A DNA stretch of 50,897 nucleotides from the NCBI GenBank assembly GCA_938040995.1, contig CALHZT010000295.1, positions 1 to 50,897 on the forward strand, in the 5' to 3' direction. A program made the position numbers and the translations under genes. Below are positions 37,056 through 45,546 of this stretch, one piece after another. The stretch is from an uncultured Pirellulaceae bacterium (GTDB lineage: Bacteria; Planctomycetota; Planctomycetia; Pirellulales; Pirellulaceae). The notes beneath the pieces are model-generated. The model was not told the DNA's origin, did no database searches, and saw nothing but the letters and a program-made list of their open reading frames with translations. Positions within the stretch are counted from its first letter, which is position 1. Every line of letters starts with the position of its first letter.

Positions 37056-37577
37056 ATGTCGGATTATCGTCGCTACTTTGTTGCTGGTGGAACTTACTTC
37101 TTTACGGTCGTGACTCATCATCGTAAACCGATTTTCACAACTGCCCCTGGTCGGCAGTATCTCGGTGAGGCGATTCGGCAGATCAAGAAGGATCGACCGT
37201 TCAATCTAGTCGCGACAGTATTATTGCCGGATCATTGGCATTTGGTGATGGGATTGCCACGCGGTGACAAAGACTATTCCATGCGGATGAAACGCATTAA
37301 GGAAGAATTCACGAAACGCTGGAAAGCCAACAAGCCATCTGTCACTGATGTTTGGCAACCTCGATTTTGGGAACATACCGTCCGCGATCTGGCAGATCTG
37401 GAAAACTGTGTGGATTACATTCACTGGAATCCACGCAAGCACGACCTGACAAGTCGCGTCCGCGACTGGGAATACTCATCGTTCCACCGGTTTGTACGCG
37501 AAGGCCACTATCCGCTCGATTGGGGCGGCGTCGCGCCGAAGGTGATTGACCTGCAATGCGATTGGGGCGAACCGTAG
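37056..37577 (+). CDS. REP-associated tyrosine transposase (RAYT)
   Basis: A 173-residue HUH-family nuclease of the IS200-like Y1 transposase/RAYT type. The start is ATG at 37056 with AGGGAGG upstream; longer frames run through element B. Key residues are the HUH motif H60-W-H62 (LLPDHWHLVMGLP), the probable catalytic Tyr121 in CVDYIHWNPRKHDL, and the following WEYSSF. RAYTs cut at REP sequences carrying a GTAG tetranucleotide; the flanking 173-bp elements begin with GTAG, so they are likely its substrates. It is a single full-length copy with no IS ends, typical of domesticated RAYTs. Confidence 0.9.
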   Translation: MSDYRRYFVAGGTYFFTVVTHHRKPIFTTAPGRQYLGEAIRQIKKDRPFNLVATVLLPDHWHLVMGLPRGDKDYSMRMKRIKEEFTKRWKANKPSVTDVWQPRFWEHTVRDLADLENCVDYIHWNPRKHDLTSRVRDWEYSSFHRFVREGHYPLDWGGVAPKVIDLQCDWGEP

Positions 37578-37581
37578 GGCC

Positions 37582-37740
37582 GTAGGCCGGAACAAGCGGC
37601 GATTTTGGATTGGTTGTTCTTGCGATAGACGCCGCGCAGTGCCGGCAATGGAAGCTTCTTAAATTTCTTTCGACCGGAATTGCCGGCAATGCGCGGCGTT
37701 GACCGGGAAAACGTTGTGAATTTTATCGCCCCTGGCCGCT
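37582..37740. repeat. 173-bp GTAG-ended element, copy C (right end degraded)
   Basis: Starts GTAGGCCGGAACAAGCGGCG four bases after the RAYT stop. The inner stem is preserved (GACGCCGCGCAGTGCCGGCAA and TTGCCGGCAATGCGCGGCGTT), but the right terminus is decayed (ATCGCCCCTGGCCGC instead of ATCGCCGCTTGTACC) and the copy is shorter. Confidence 0.88.
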
Positions 37741-37748
37741 CGCTTGCT

Positions 37749-38486
37749 TCACTCAGTAAAGTGAATTTCGCAATCTGGCAGCTTGCGACGTAAGTCTGAG
37801 ACTCCCTGTTCGGTCATATCTGTCCATCGCAGGTACAGCTGCTCCAATTCACGGAGTGTCGCAAGTGAATCGATCGACTTGTCAGTGATCGGGTTACCAG
37901 TGAGGTAGAGAATTTTGATGCCCGCACCATTCATTTCCGCGAGCCTCGAATCCGAAATGTCGCAATATCGCAATGAAGCCGTTTTTAACGGAATTCTGCC
38001 AACAGTCCTTAGTGTTTTTGCCGTCAGTGCATTGCCATCAAGCGCAACAAACTCGAGATGTCGCATCCGACTGAGTACGAATTCGATATCGTCAGGTTCG
38101 CACTCTGCGGGAAACCGTAGTTTTGTGTATTCGACATATTTCTCTGAACCAAGCGTCATGGAAACGAGTGACCTCGCGAGCGCACTGCCGTCTGGTTTGC
38201 GATACTTCGTGAGGCTGCCATCCTGTTCGTCGATGTCGAACGCATATCCGAGCAGTCCCCGATCTGACCCCGCCCCGCTGTTGATTCTGTCGACAGCATG
38301 ATTTACCAAATCGATAAATCGCGTAAGACCAGCAAATTGCTGTCGATACGGTTCGACTTTTGATGCCCACACTGCGAGGACGACAGCAGCGACGGACATG
38401 GCAATTAGCAAGAGCCGGAGACTGTATCGCGGCTTTGCGATGACGTTCGCGGCAGAACGTGAAGCTTCGCTCGAAGTCTTTTTCAT
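37749..38486 (-). CDS. LRR-like membrane protein
   Basis: A 245-residue protein whose ATG at 38486 overlaps the previous gene's TGA (ATGA), so the two genes are translationally coupled; the frame extends to 38534 but that part lies inside the upstream gene. The N-terminus is a membrane segment of the planctomycete RFSLR type (RYSLRLLLIAMSVAAVVLAVW). The C-terminal half has leucine-rich repeat-like units (LEFVALDGNALTAKTLRTVG, IKILYLTGNPITDKSIDSLA, LEQLYLRWTDMTEQGVSDLR). Function unknown; likely protein-protein contact outside the cytoplasm. Confidence 0.8.
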   Translation of the reverse strand: MKKTSSEASRSAANVIAKPRYSLRLLLIAMSVAAVVLAVWASKVEPYRQQFAGLTRFIDLVNHAVDRINSGAGSDRGLLGYAFDIDEQDGSLTKYRKPDGSALARSLVSMTLGSEKYVEYTKLRFPAECEPDDIEFVLSRMRHLEFVALDGNALTAKTLRTVGRIPLKTASLRYCDISDSRLAEMNGAGIKILYLTGNPITDKSIDSLATLRELEQLYLRWTDMTEQGVSDLRRKLPDCEIHFTE

Positions 38487-39355
38487 CGGAGTGTACTGCT
38501 GAAGTAAATTCGTTTTCCGTCCGATGAAAAGCACGGATTGTAGAATATCTCTTTTTCATCCTGCCGGGGAATTTTCTCAACCGTGCCATCCTCGATGTTG
38601 GCGAGATACAATTGCGCTGCGGGACCATCTGCGAGCTTGTTGGGATCTTCGATTCCCATGGCAAAGGCAATGATTTTTCCACCGGGGTGCCATGCGACTC
38701 CGGTTGCGAGATTGCCGGTGTGCAAGATGCGTTCGTTTCCCAGTTCCTCCTGCACAACAAGTTGGCTGGCACCGGCCAATTTTCGGGTGAAGCATACAGA
38801 GCTCATCGTGGGAGAAACCGCATAGCCATGTTGCAGGCGAGTCGGAACGTCGAAGAATGGCCGTTTCTTGCCCGTGCGAAGGTTAAGGAAGTGAACGTTC
38901 TTGAACCATTCCAGCAACGCGATCTGGTCTCCGTTGCCAAGCCATGCCGGGTTGCCTGTATTCGAGTCGGAGACGGTCTCTTTCCCTTTGCCATCAATAC
39001 CGACGGTAACGACGCCTGTCACATAATCCTGAAATGCAAGCAGTTCTCCGTTCGGTGACCAATCTGGCATGCCGCCTTTTGCAACCGCACGATACCCCGT
39101 TCCGTCGATATTGCAGATATAGATTTGCTGAGTACTCGGCGACAGGCCGTTCAGTGGCCACGAATCGAATGCAACCATCTTCCCGTCCGGAGAAACATCG
39201 ACAGAACCAAAATTCAGTTTTGGGTCGGCATAGACAAGCTGACGGTCCGAGCCGTCAAGTTTCGAAGAATAGATCGCGCAGGTGTTCGCCGCCTGGCAGG
39301 CGCCCGCGAACAGTGCCGCAAAAGTAACAGCCCACTTAAGTCGCAACTCAGGCAT
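38483..39355 (-). CDS. Exported TolB-like beta-propeller protein
   Basis: A 290-residue protein with a signal peptide (MPELRLKWAVTFAALFAGAC, then QAANTCAIYSS; a Cys near residue 20 could be a lipid site). The body contains WD40/TolB-like propeller blades (SVDVSPDGKMVAFDSW, PDWSPNGELLAFQDY, GVAWHPGGKIIAFAMG, NPCFSSDGKRIYFSS), each with the S-P/x-D-G-K pattern. Probably a periplasmic binding or scaffold protein. It is cotranscribed with the LRR-like gene through a 4-base overlap. The GGAG lies six bases before the start. Confidence 0.85.
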   Translation of the reverse strand: MPELRLKWAVTFAALFAGACQAANTCAIYSSKLDGSDRQLVYADPKLNFGSVDVSPDGKMVAFDSWPLNGLSPSTQQIYICNIDGTGYRAVAKGGMPDWSPNGELLAFQDYVTGVVTVGIDGKGKETVSDSNTGNPAWLGNGDQIALLEWFKNVHFLNLRTGKKRPFFDVPTRLQHGYAVSPTMSSVCFTRKLAGASQLVVQEELGNERILHTGNLATGVAWHPGGKIIAFAMGIEDPNKLADGPAAQLYLANIEDGTVEKIPRQDEKEIFYNPCFSSDGKRIYFSSTLR

Positions 39356-39487
39356 CGAATTCTCCTGCGAAAATCGAGAAGTGAATATCCGCGATCGTCA
39401 AGATAGACAAAACCAAGTCAATCAACCAGAGGCAACCAGTTGTCTATGGATTGCGCGAACTCAGCCGGGAACGTACAACCGCACGCC

Positions 39488-39660
39488 GTAGGCCGGAACA
39501 AGCGGCGATGTGGGTCAGACTGTTCTTGCGATAAACGCCGCGCAGTGCCGGCAAAAGAAGCTTCTTGTATTTCACGATCTGCTTCGACCGGAATTGCCGG
39601 CACTGCGCGGCGTTGACCGGAAGCGAATGGTGAATTTCATCGCCGCTTGTACCAGCCTAC
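39488..39660. repeat. 173-bp GTAG-ended element, copy D
   Basis: Intact copy, starting GTAGGCCGGAACAAGCGGCG and ending CGCCGCTTGTACCAGCCTAC. It touches the stop of the minus-strand kinase (39662). Confidence 0.93.
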
Positions 39661-39661
39661 C

Positions 39662-42637
39662 CTACTCTTCGTCCCACTTGACGACTCGTTCGCCCATTTG
39701 GCGAAGCCATGGAGAAATCCCTGGCTTGTCGTACTCGGGAAGTCTCTCTCTTCCGAGGCCGGTCAGTTCATTGGCCTTTTCAATTTCTCCCTGTTCGTGG
39801 AAAAGCTTTCCGCGAAGGGCCGGTGCGTAGGCCGACAGGAAGGCTGACACAGATATTTCCTCGTTCTCGAGTAGCTCCAGCGCAGCATCAATCATCTCTA
39901 CCGACTGGTCAAGCTTGCCAATGTTCAGGAGTGCGTCAGCCACGAAAACTCGCACCGTGCAATCACGATCTGGAGTCATTTCCGCATAGTGCTCGATAAA
40001 ATAATTGCCAAGCTCGATCGTCTTTTTGTGGTCCCTGTCGACGAAGTAATTTTCAATCGCCGCAAAGTAGCGAGTATTCGTCTTGGTATGGTCCGTTCCA
40101 AACGTCACTTCAGACCGGTTTGCTGATTTTTCAGCCGTGATTGCGGCTTCCCGATTCTTGTTCATGGATTTCAGGCAGAGAACGAGGAGGAAGTCAGTCG
40201 CAATCACGTTTCTGCCATTTTCACCGAAGGTGGCTTCCATTCGGGGAATCAAGTCCTGAAGTATCGCCGCCGCTTCGACAATACGTTTTTCATGCATCAG
40301 CAGATTCGCCAAATTCTGCTCAAGCGACATGGTTTGCGCATGCGACTCGCCGAACACTGCCTGGAAACGAGGCAGGTTTTCCTGGAGTATTTCGATGCCC
40401 TTTGCCCGGTCGTCCTCCATGCGTGCCAGTTCGACTGATGCCAATAACGTTTTGTTGTGATCTGCCCCCAGGGTCTCAAGTGCCAGTCGATAACGATTCT
40501 GCAACAGTTCCCGGGCAGATCTTTCCGGGATCGGCAGGTCCTTGAGAAGTTCGTCGTTTCCGGACGTCGCGAAGGCAAGGCCTTGCATGCGATCCAGCGT
40601 TTCGGGATGGCTTTCGCCAAGTTGATGTCTTGCTATCTGAAGCGCTTCAACCTGTGCCGGGACCGAATTGGTGCCCATCTGTCGTTGAGTAGCAGCCAAG
40701 GCGCCGAGTGTCCGCATCTCTTCAAGCGGCAATCGTGGGTCCCGCTTTCGCAACGCGTCGAGCACTTCGTTGAAAAGTAACAGCGACTCGTCAAACCGGC
40801 TCTGCGTCATCAGCAGCTCAGCACAGTTCCGTTTGATGATAAGGGTCTCGAAGTCTTCCGGCCCAACGGCCGCCTCGGTATCTCTCAGCACTGCTTTCGC
40901 AAGCTCATAGGCCTCCTCGTATCGGCTGTCATCGCGGTAGGCCGACGTTAGCGATCCTGTGATAAAGCGGTAATCCGGATCGTCGATTGAGTACGCATTG
41001 GCCCATCGTTGCTTGATGGCTTCGAGTTCGACGATGGCTTCTTTCAATCGTGAACTGTGCTGTTTGGCGACAGCAATGTGCGATTCGACACGAAGTAGTT
41101 GCGCGTCATCCGCATCAAGTCGACTGGCAAGCAACTGTTTCGTTTGCTGGAGGACCTCAAGAGCCTGATCATTGACTCCCAGCCCGGCGTAGCTTTGTCC
41201 TACAGCGAACAGCATGTTCGCCTGACGAAGTGGCTGGTTGGCGAGAGAGTCCTGTGCGTACTCGACAGCAGCGTCCAGTCGGCTGGCAACGGTGACGGAT
41301 CGCCCGTCGATGGAAGGGTCGGGACTGCGAAGGATGTCGACGAGGAAATCCGCAAGCTCAGCGGATTGGGAAGCAAGTCGCCGTTCGGTTTGTAGCGCCT
41401 TCCAGCGGACCAAGCCGACAGAGCATGCTCCCAGGAGCAATAGCGTCGCTACAGCAATTCCAAATCGCTGCGCCCATTTTGTGGCTACGGCGTCTTGAAG
41501 ATCTTCCGCGATCTCCGTCGCCGATGAATATCGTGCCTGACGATCCGTCGCAAGCATCCGCTGGCAGATGGCAGCGATACGAGGTTTGACATTGGTGTTT
41601 TGCGACCGGACCGGATCAACTTGTCGGCTGAAATCTGGTGCCCGGTCAGTTGGTGATAACGCGAATGGCAACTGGCCGGTCAGCTGTTCGTAGAATACGA
41701 CGCCAAGGCTGAATAGATCGCTTCGCGCATCGACCGCGACACCATCCGTCGCCTGTTCGGGAGACATGTAATTTGGCGTCCCCGCGAATGCTGCTGCGGT
41801 CGGATCGGCATCTCCTTTCAAAGCCAGCCCAAAATCCACCAGGCATAATTCACCGTCATCGCCGACGAGAATGTTACTTGGCTTGATGTCGCGGTGTACG
41901 ATACCCCGCTGGTGTGCTGCAGCCAGACCACTGGTGAGTCCGGCAAATTTTCGAGCCACTTCGCCAGGGTCGGCATCAGCTTTGTCGCGTGATCGCAAGT
42001 CACTATTTGGATAGTATTTCATGACGAAGTACGGCGATCCATCATCCGTTCGACCTACATCGTAGATCGGCGCAATATGAGGATGGTCGAGTTCGGCGAC
42101 GGTGCGCGCCTCATTGAGAAAGAACGCCGTAGCCCGCTCGTTGCCTCGTAGTTCGGACCGGGCGAATTTGATGGCGACTTGACGGTTGAGCTCCGTATCT
42201 TTCGCAAGGACGACCATTCCAAATCCGCCTTTGCCCAACTTGCGAATGCACTCGTAGCGGCCGAGTTGCGTTGGCAGCGGTTCTTCTGTTGCGGTGGTAG
42301 CCCTGGGAATGCCGGCAATAATTGACGGTGTGTAAATGGACTGCTGCAATTCGTCGACGGTTTCCGCATCGACTGCCGAGCCAAAAACCCGATCAATGGC
42401 ATTTCCCGCGTTCGGCAATGTCTTGCGATACGTATTTTCCGTAAGGGAGATGGAGAATTGCTCGCGATACGCGACATCCAAAGCCAGCAGTTGCGTTAGC
42501 AGTTCGTCGCGATCTTCAATTTCATCATCAAGCTGGTCTACGAGATTGGGTGGGTTGCTTTCGTTGGCAGATTGCCATTCCTGTTCAAAGCGATCACAGA
42601 TCAAATCAATCTTCTGCCGTTCAGCCAGATTGCCCAT
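39662..42637 (-). CDS. Ser/Thr protein kinase with TPR region
   Basis: Membrane-anchored Hanks-type kinase, 991 residues. The N-terminal module (QKIDLICDRFEQEW to TYRKTLPNAGN) is similar to that of the 18979-21711 kinase. Kinase domain about 128-385: GKGGFGMV (135-142), Lys157 in VAIKFA, HRDIKPSN (248-255), DFG (268-270), AGTPNYMSPEQ (to 295). One transmembrane segment lies at about 391-411 (FGIAVATLLLLGACSVGLV). About 570 residues of helical TPR-like repeats follow (for example LFAVGQSYAGLGVNDQALEVL). It starts 23 bases after the ECF sigma gene's stop, so the pair is an operon and the kinase probably regulates or is regulated with the sigma factor. Confidence 0.94.
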   Translation of the reverse strand: MGNLAERQKIDLICDRFEQEWQSANESNPPNLVDQLDDEIEDRDELLTQLLALDVAYREQFSISLTENTYRKTLPNAGNAIDRVFGSAVDAETVDELQQSIYTPSIIAGIPRATTATEEPLPTQLGRYECIRKLGKGGFGMVVLAKDTELNRQVAIKFARSELRGNERATAFFLNEARTVAELDHPHIAPIYDVGRTDDGSPYFVMKYYPNSDLRSRDKADADPGEVARKFAGLTSGLAAAHQRGIVHRDIKPSNILVGDDGELCLVDFGLALKGDADPTAAAFAGTPNYMSPEQATDGVAVDARSDLFSLGVVFYEQLTGQLPFALSPTDRAPDFSRQVDPVRSQNTNVKPRIAAICQRMLATDRQARYSSATEIAEDLQDAVATKWAQRFGIAVATLLLLGACSVGLVRWKALQTERRLASQSAELADFLVDILRSPDPSIDGRSVTVASRLDAAVEYAQDSLANQPLRQANMLFAVGQSYAGLGVNDQALEVLQQTKQLLASRLDADDAQLLRVESHIAVAKQHSSRLKEAIVELEAIKQRWANAYSIDDPDYRFITGSLTSAYRDDSRYEEAYELAKAVLRDTEAAVGPEDFETLIIKRNCAELLMTQSRFDESLLLFNEVLDALRKRDPRLPLEEMRTLGALAATQRQMGTNSVPAQVEALQIARHQLGESHPETLDRMQGLAFATSGNDELLKDLPIPERSARELLQNRYRLALETLGADHNKTLLASVELARMEDDRAKGIEILQENLPRFQAVFGESHAQTMSLEQNLANLLMHEKRIVEAAAILQDLIPRMEATFGENGRNVIATDFLLVLCLKSMNKNREAAITAEKSANRSEVTFGTDHTKTNTRYFAAIENYFVDRDHKKTIELGNYFIEHYAEMTPDRDCTVRVFVADALLNIGKLDQSVEMIDAALELLENEEISVSAFLSAYAPALRGKLFHEQGEIEKANELTGLGRERLPEYDKPGISPWLRQMGERVVKWDEE

Positions 42638-42660
42638 GGTGCTTTACCTGTCGGTCCCAA

Positions 42661-43299
42661 TTAGCTATTCATCATTTGGTGACGAAGCCGTTCTTTCAGA
42701 TACGAGAGTTTACGCCCGATCGTTGCCGTTGAAAGATTCATTATCTTTGCAATGGCATTAAGGTCATGGCCTTGCATTCGTTTGATAACGATTTGGCGTT
42801 CCACCTCGTTGCAGCCCGCCATGACTTCATCGACCGTTCTTACGAGTTGTTCGACAGTTTGCGGTGCCGGTTCCGGTTGGCCCTGGACATCAAAGTGAAT
42901 CCGGGAGCCAGTATTCTTGACGCCATGAATGGGGAACAGTTTGACTTTACCACCCCGTTTTTGCGCATTGTCATGTTTGACTTTGCCAATGGTGCGGCGC
43001 TCCGTCATGACGATTAGCAATCGCCAAACCCCGCCGCGGTCAGTCAGGTTGGGGAACTTGCCATTTTCGATGCCCTGAAAAAGTGCCAAGAACACACTCT
43101 GCAGGACGTCCTCCTCATCAAACGCTTCTTTACCTGTGCCCCGCGACTTGAGAATTCGTCGTGCTTTGGTGATCAGTTGTGAGTAGTAGCGTTGCCAGAG
43201 CTGATTGTAGGCTCGCGCGTCACCGTGCTTCATTGACTCGATCCATTCGGAGACCGATTCGCACGAGTCCTGGGGGAGGTTAGCGTTCGAAGAGTTCAT
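42661..43299 (-). CDS. ECF-type RNA polymerase sigma factor
   Basis: A 212-residue sigma-70-family factor of the ECF type. The N-terminal sigma2 region (WIESMKHGDARAYNQLWQRY, EEDVLQSVFLALFQ) binds the -10 element and core polymerase; the C-terminal sigma4 region (VERQIVIKRMQGHDLNAIAK, NLSTATIGRKLSYLKERLRH) binds the -35. The gene directly precedes a Ser/Thr kinase. ECF sigma/kinase pairs are a known planctomycete arrangement in which signalling through phosphorylation replaces an anti-sigma factor (family knowledge, not shown here). No anti-sigma gene is present. Confidence 0.93.
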   Translation of the reverse strand: MNSSNANLPQDSCESVSEWIESMKHGDARAYNQLWQRYYSQLITKARRILKSRGTGKEAFDEEDVLQSVFLALFQGIENGKFPNLTDRGGVWRLLIVMTERRTIGKVKHDNAQKRGGKVKLFPIHGVKNTGSRIHFDVQGQPEPAPQTVEQLVRTVDEVMAGCNEVERQIVIKRMQGHDLNAIAKIMNLSTATIGRKLSYLKERLRHQMMNS

Positions 43300-43476
43300 C
43301 GCACGCGCGGCAAGTTAAAGGAATAATCAATGAAAATGAGCAGTAAAAGAGTATGCTCGAAGTTTCATCCATATACCAGTCAGTTGGCCAGCAAACCACG
43401 CATCGGGTGTTCAATGATCGTGAACCCGATGTTACATCGCGATGCGATGCCAACCATTCATGCGGTCGTTTCGGAT

Positions 43477-44373
43477 TTAAACGTCACAAATTTCGACGCC
43501 CTGCCGAAGAGACGCAATTTTGTTGTCGCGTCGAGGGATGAATTCTTGACCGATGAATCCCTTGTAACCGGTTTCAACGATGGCTCGTGCGATTGCGGGA
43601 TAGTTTAGTTCTTGAGTGTCATCGATCTCCGCGCGACCGGGGACTCCGCCCGTATGGTAGTGACTGATATAAGCGTGGTGCTCTTTGATCGTCGCGATAA
43701 CATCACCTTCCATGATTTGCATGTGGTAAATGTCATAGAGCAGTTTGAAGTTGTCGGAACCCACGGCCTTGCATAAATCGACTCCCCAAGCCGTGTGATC
43801 GCACATGTAATCTTTGTGGTTCACCTTGCTGTTGAGCAGTTCCATACTGATAGTGATTCCGTGCTTTTCAGCGGCAGGCATGATGCGCTTGAGTCCGACG
43901 GCGCAATTTTTCAGGCCCGTTTCGTCATCCATGCCTTTCCGGTTGCCCGAGAAACAAATGATGTTCTTCACACCAAGGTCTTTCGCCTGCTTGATGTATT
44001 CTTCGTAAGCCGGCACGAGGGCATCGTGATACTCGATGCGGTTGAACGCTTTGGGAATGCCGCCGACCTTGGTGCCGTCTGCGGTCTTTGGCTTGGGTCC
44101 TGCCATAATCGCACAGGTCATGCCGTGCTTTTGAACGGTCTCTACCTGCTCGGGCTGTAGCAGTTCAACCGACTGCAGGCCGAATTCTTTTCCGGCGACG
44201 CAAAGGTCGTCGAGCGGGATCTTCTTGTAGCACCATTTGCAAACCGAATGATTCACGTTGCCACCGGTGGCCTCTTCTTCAGCGTATAATCGCGTTTCCA
44301 GTTGACTGGCGATGGTTGCGATCGTTGCGGCTTGCGCCGAGCGGGTGAAGAATTTGCGTCGTGTCCAGGGCAT
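43477..44373 (-). CDS. Tat-exported hydroxypyruvate isomerase-like protein
   Basis: A 298-residue member of the xylose isomerase-like TIM-barrel superfamily, closest in style to hydroxypyruvate isomerases. A Tat signal (WTRRKFFTRSAQAATIATIA) predicts export. Conserved pieces include VKNIICFSGNRKG, ITISMELLNSKVNHKDYMCD (metal Glu), LLYDIYHMQIMEGDVIATI (metal Asp/His), HYHTGGVPGRAEIDDTQELN and GFIGQEFIPRRD (metal Glu). GAGGAG lies six bases before the start. The physiological substrate is unknown; it may act on sugars in the periplasm, like the paralogue at 32006. Confidence 0.9.
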   Translation of the reverse strand: MPWTRRKFFTRSAQAATIATIASQLETRLYAEEEATGGNVNHSVCKWCYKKIPLDDLCVAGKEFGLQSVELLQPEQVETVQKHGMTCAIMAGPKPKTADGTKVGGIPKAFNRIEYHDALVPAYEEYIKQAKDLGVKNIICFSGNRKGMDDETGLKNCAVGLKRIMPAAEKHGITISMELLNSKVNHKDYMCDHTAWGVDLCKAVGSDNFKLLYDIYHMQIMEGDVIATIKEHHAYISHYHTGGVPGRAEIDDTQELNYPAIARAIVETGYKGFIGQEFIPRRDNKIASLRQGVEICDV

Positions 44374-44671
44374 GGTTGCTCCTCGGTTAAATTGTGGCTC
44401 GCGTTGGATGTCACCAGTGTTTCAGAATGGGAGGGCAGATTCAAGAAGGTGAAGTGAGAATTGGGGGCGAAGTACCAAGCTCCAAGTTCATACGTTTCAC
44501 GCGTGCGCGTCAATTTTGCACTTCACACTTTTCATTTGTCATTTAACCACAGAAGTCTTTTCGCTCTATCATTCCGCAACTCTCAAACGAAACGCTTCAC
44601 CAGAATCAAACCATCCATTCAACAACCAATAAGTCAATATCGGCACGATACAATTCTCCAGCACTAAACTC
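44374..44671. other. Intergenic region between divergent genes, no gene
   Basis: About 300 A/T-richer bases containing the promoters of the isomerase-like gene and the rluA-type gene. No repeat or hairpin stood out. Confidence 0.5.
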
Positions 44672-45406
44672 ATGCAGCCACTCGATATCCTCTACCACGA
44701 TGGTCCTTGCCTGGTCGTCAACAAGCCCGCGGGCGTGTTGACTCAGGCTCCGCCGGGTATCGATAGTGTTGAAGTGCGGGTGCGCAATTACTTTCGGGAG
44801 CAGGAATCGAAAGAGCCTGATACAAAAATCTACACTGGCGTGCCTCATCGGCTGGATCGACCCGTGTCGGGCGCGATGGTGTTCGCGAGGCATGTGCGGG
44901 CATCCCGGCGACTGTCTGCCCAATTTGAAAAACGAACTGTCAAAAAAACGTACTGGGCACTCGTTCCAACCACGCCAAATCGCGACTTGGCTAAATCGAG
45001 CGAACTGACGCAACTGCCAGAGCGCGGAACGTGGCGCGATCATTTGCGGAAAATTCCAGGGCGGTCGTTCGTCAAAGTCGTCGAGCCCGAATATCCGGGC
45101 GCCAAACACGCCATTCTTCACTTCGAGTTGAAGCGGAATTTTGGCGCGGTCGCGCTTCTTGAAATTGAGCTGGAAACGGGACGCACCCATCAGATTCGCG
45201 TGCAAGCCGCCAGTCGCGGGTTTCCAATTCTCGGCGATGATCAGTACGGTTCGACCGTCAAATTTGGGCCCGATTTTGGCGACGATCCGCGGGACCGGGC
45301 CATCGCACTGCACGCCCGGCAATTACAGTTCCGGCACCCAATGGTCGATCAGACGGTAGATATGGTGGCTCCACTTTCCGCTGATTGGACGGACTTTGCT
45401 GATTGA
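44672..45406 (+). CDS. RluA-family pseudouridine synthase
   Basis: RNA pseudouridine synthase of the RluA/RsuA superfamily (244 residues), converting uridine to pseudouridine in rRNA or tRNA. It has no S4 domain. Motif I is YHDGPCLVVNKPAGVLT, motif II is HRLDRPVSGAMVFARH with the catalytic Asp in HRLD, and later motifs are EKRTVKKTYWALV, LLEIELETGRTHQIRVQ and FPILGDDQYGS. The exact target site cannot be inferred from sequence. It precedes the menaquinone genes on the same strand by about 140 bases. Confidence 0.95.
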   Translation: MQPLDILYHDGPCLVVNKPAGVLTQAPPGIDSVEVRVRNYFREQESKEPDTKIYTGVPHRLDRPVSGAMVFARHVRASRRLSAQFEKRTVKKTYWALVPTTPNRDLAKSSELTQLPERGTWRDHLRKIPGRSFVKVVEPEYPGAKHAILHFELKRNFGAVALLEIELETGRTHQIRVQAASRGFPILGDDQYGSTVKFGPDFGDDPRDRAIALHARQLQFRHPMVDQTVDMVAPLSADWTDFAD

Positions 45407-45546
45407 GAGCAGTTTTTGGCGTGTTGCAGCCACCAAATGACGAGATGGGTTAAGGCGAAATGTGCTTTGCGGTTATGATCTCCCGGTAGCGGAGCGCCGG
45501 CGAAGTTGACGGTGACCGGTACCACCACCGGTTACAATTTGTCGCA

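Noticed and set aside
37056-37577. Active IS200/IS605 insertion sequence
   Set aside because: Only one transposase gene of RAYT type with no IS-like left and right ends or TnpB/accessory gene; the GTAG repeats fit a RAYT better.
45480-45546. Riboswitch ahead of menF
   Set aside because: Only a weak hairpin (GTGACCGGT/ACCGGTTAC); no recognised aptamer pattern.
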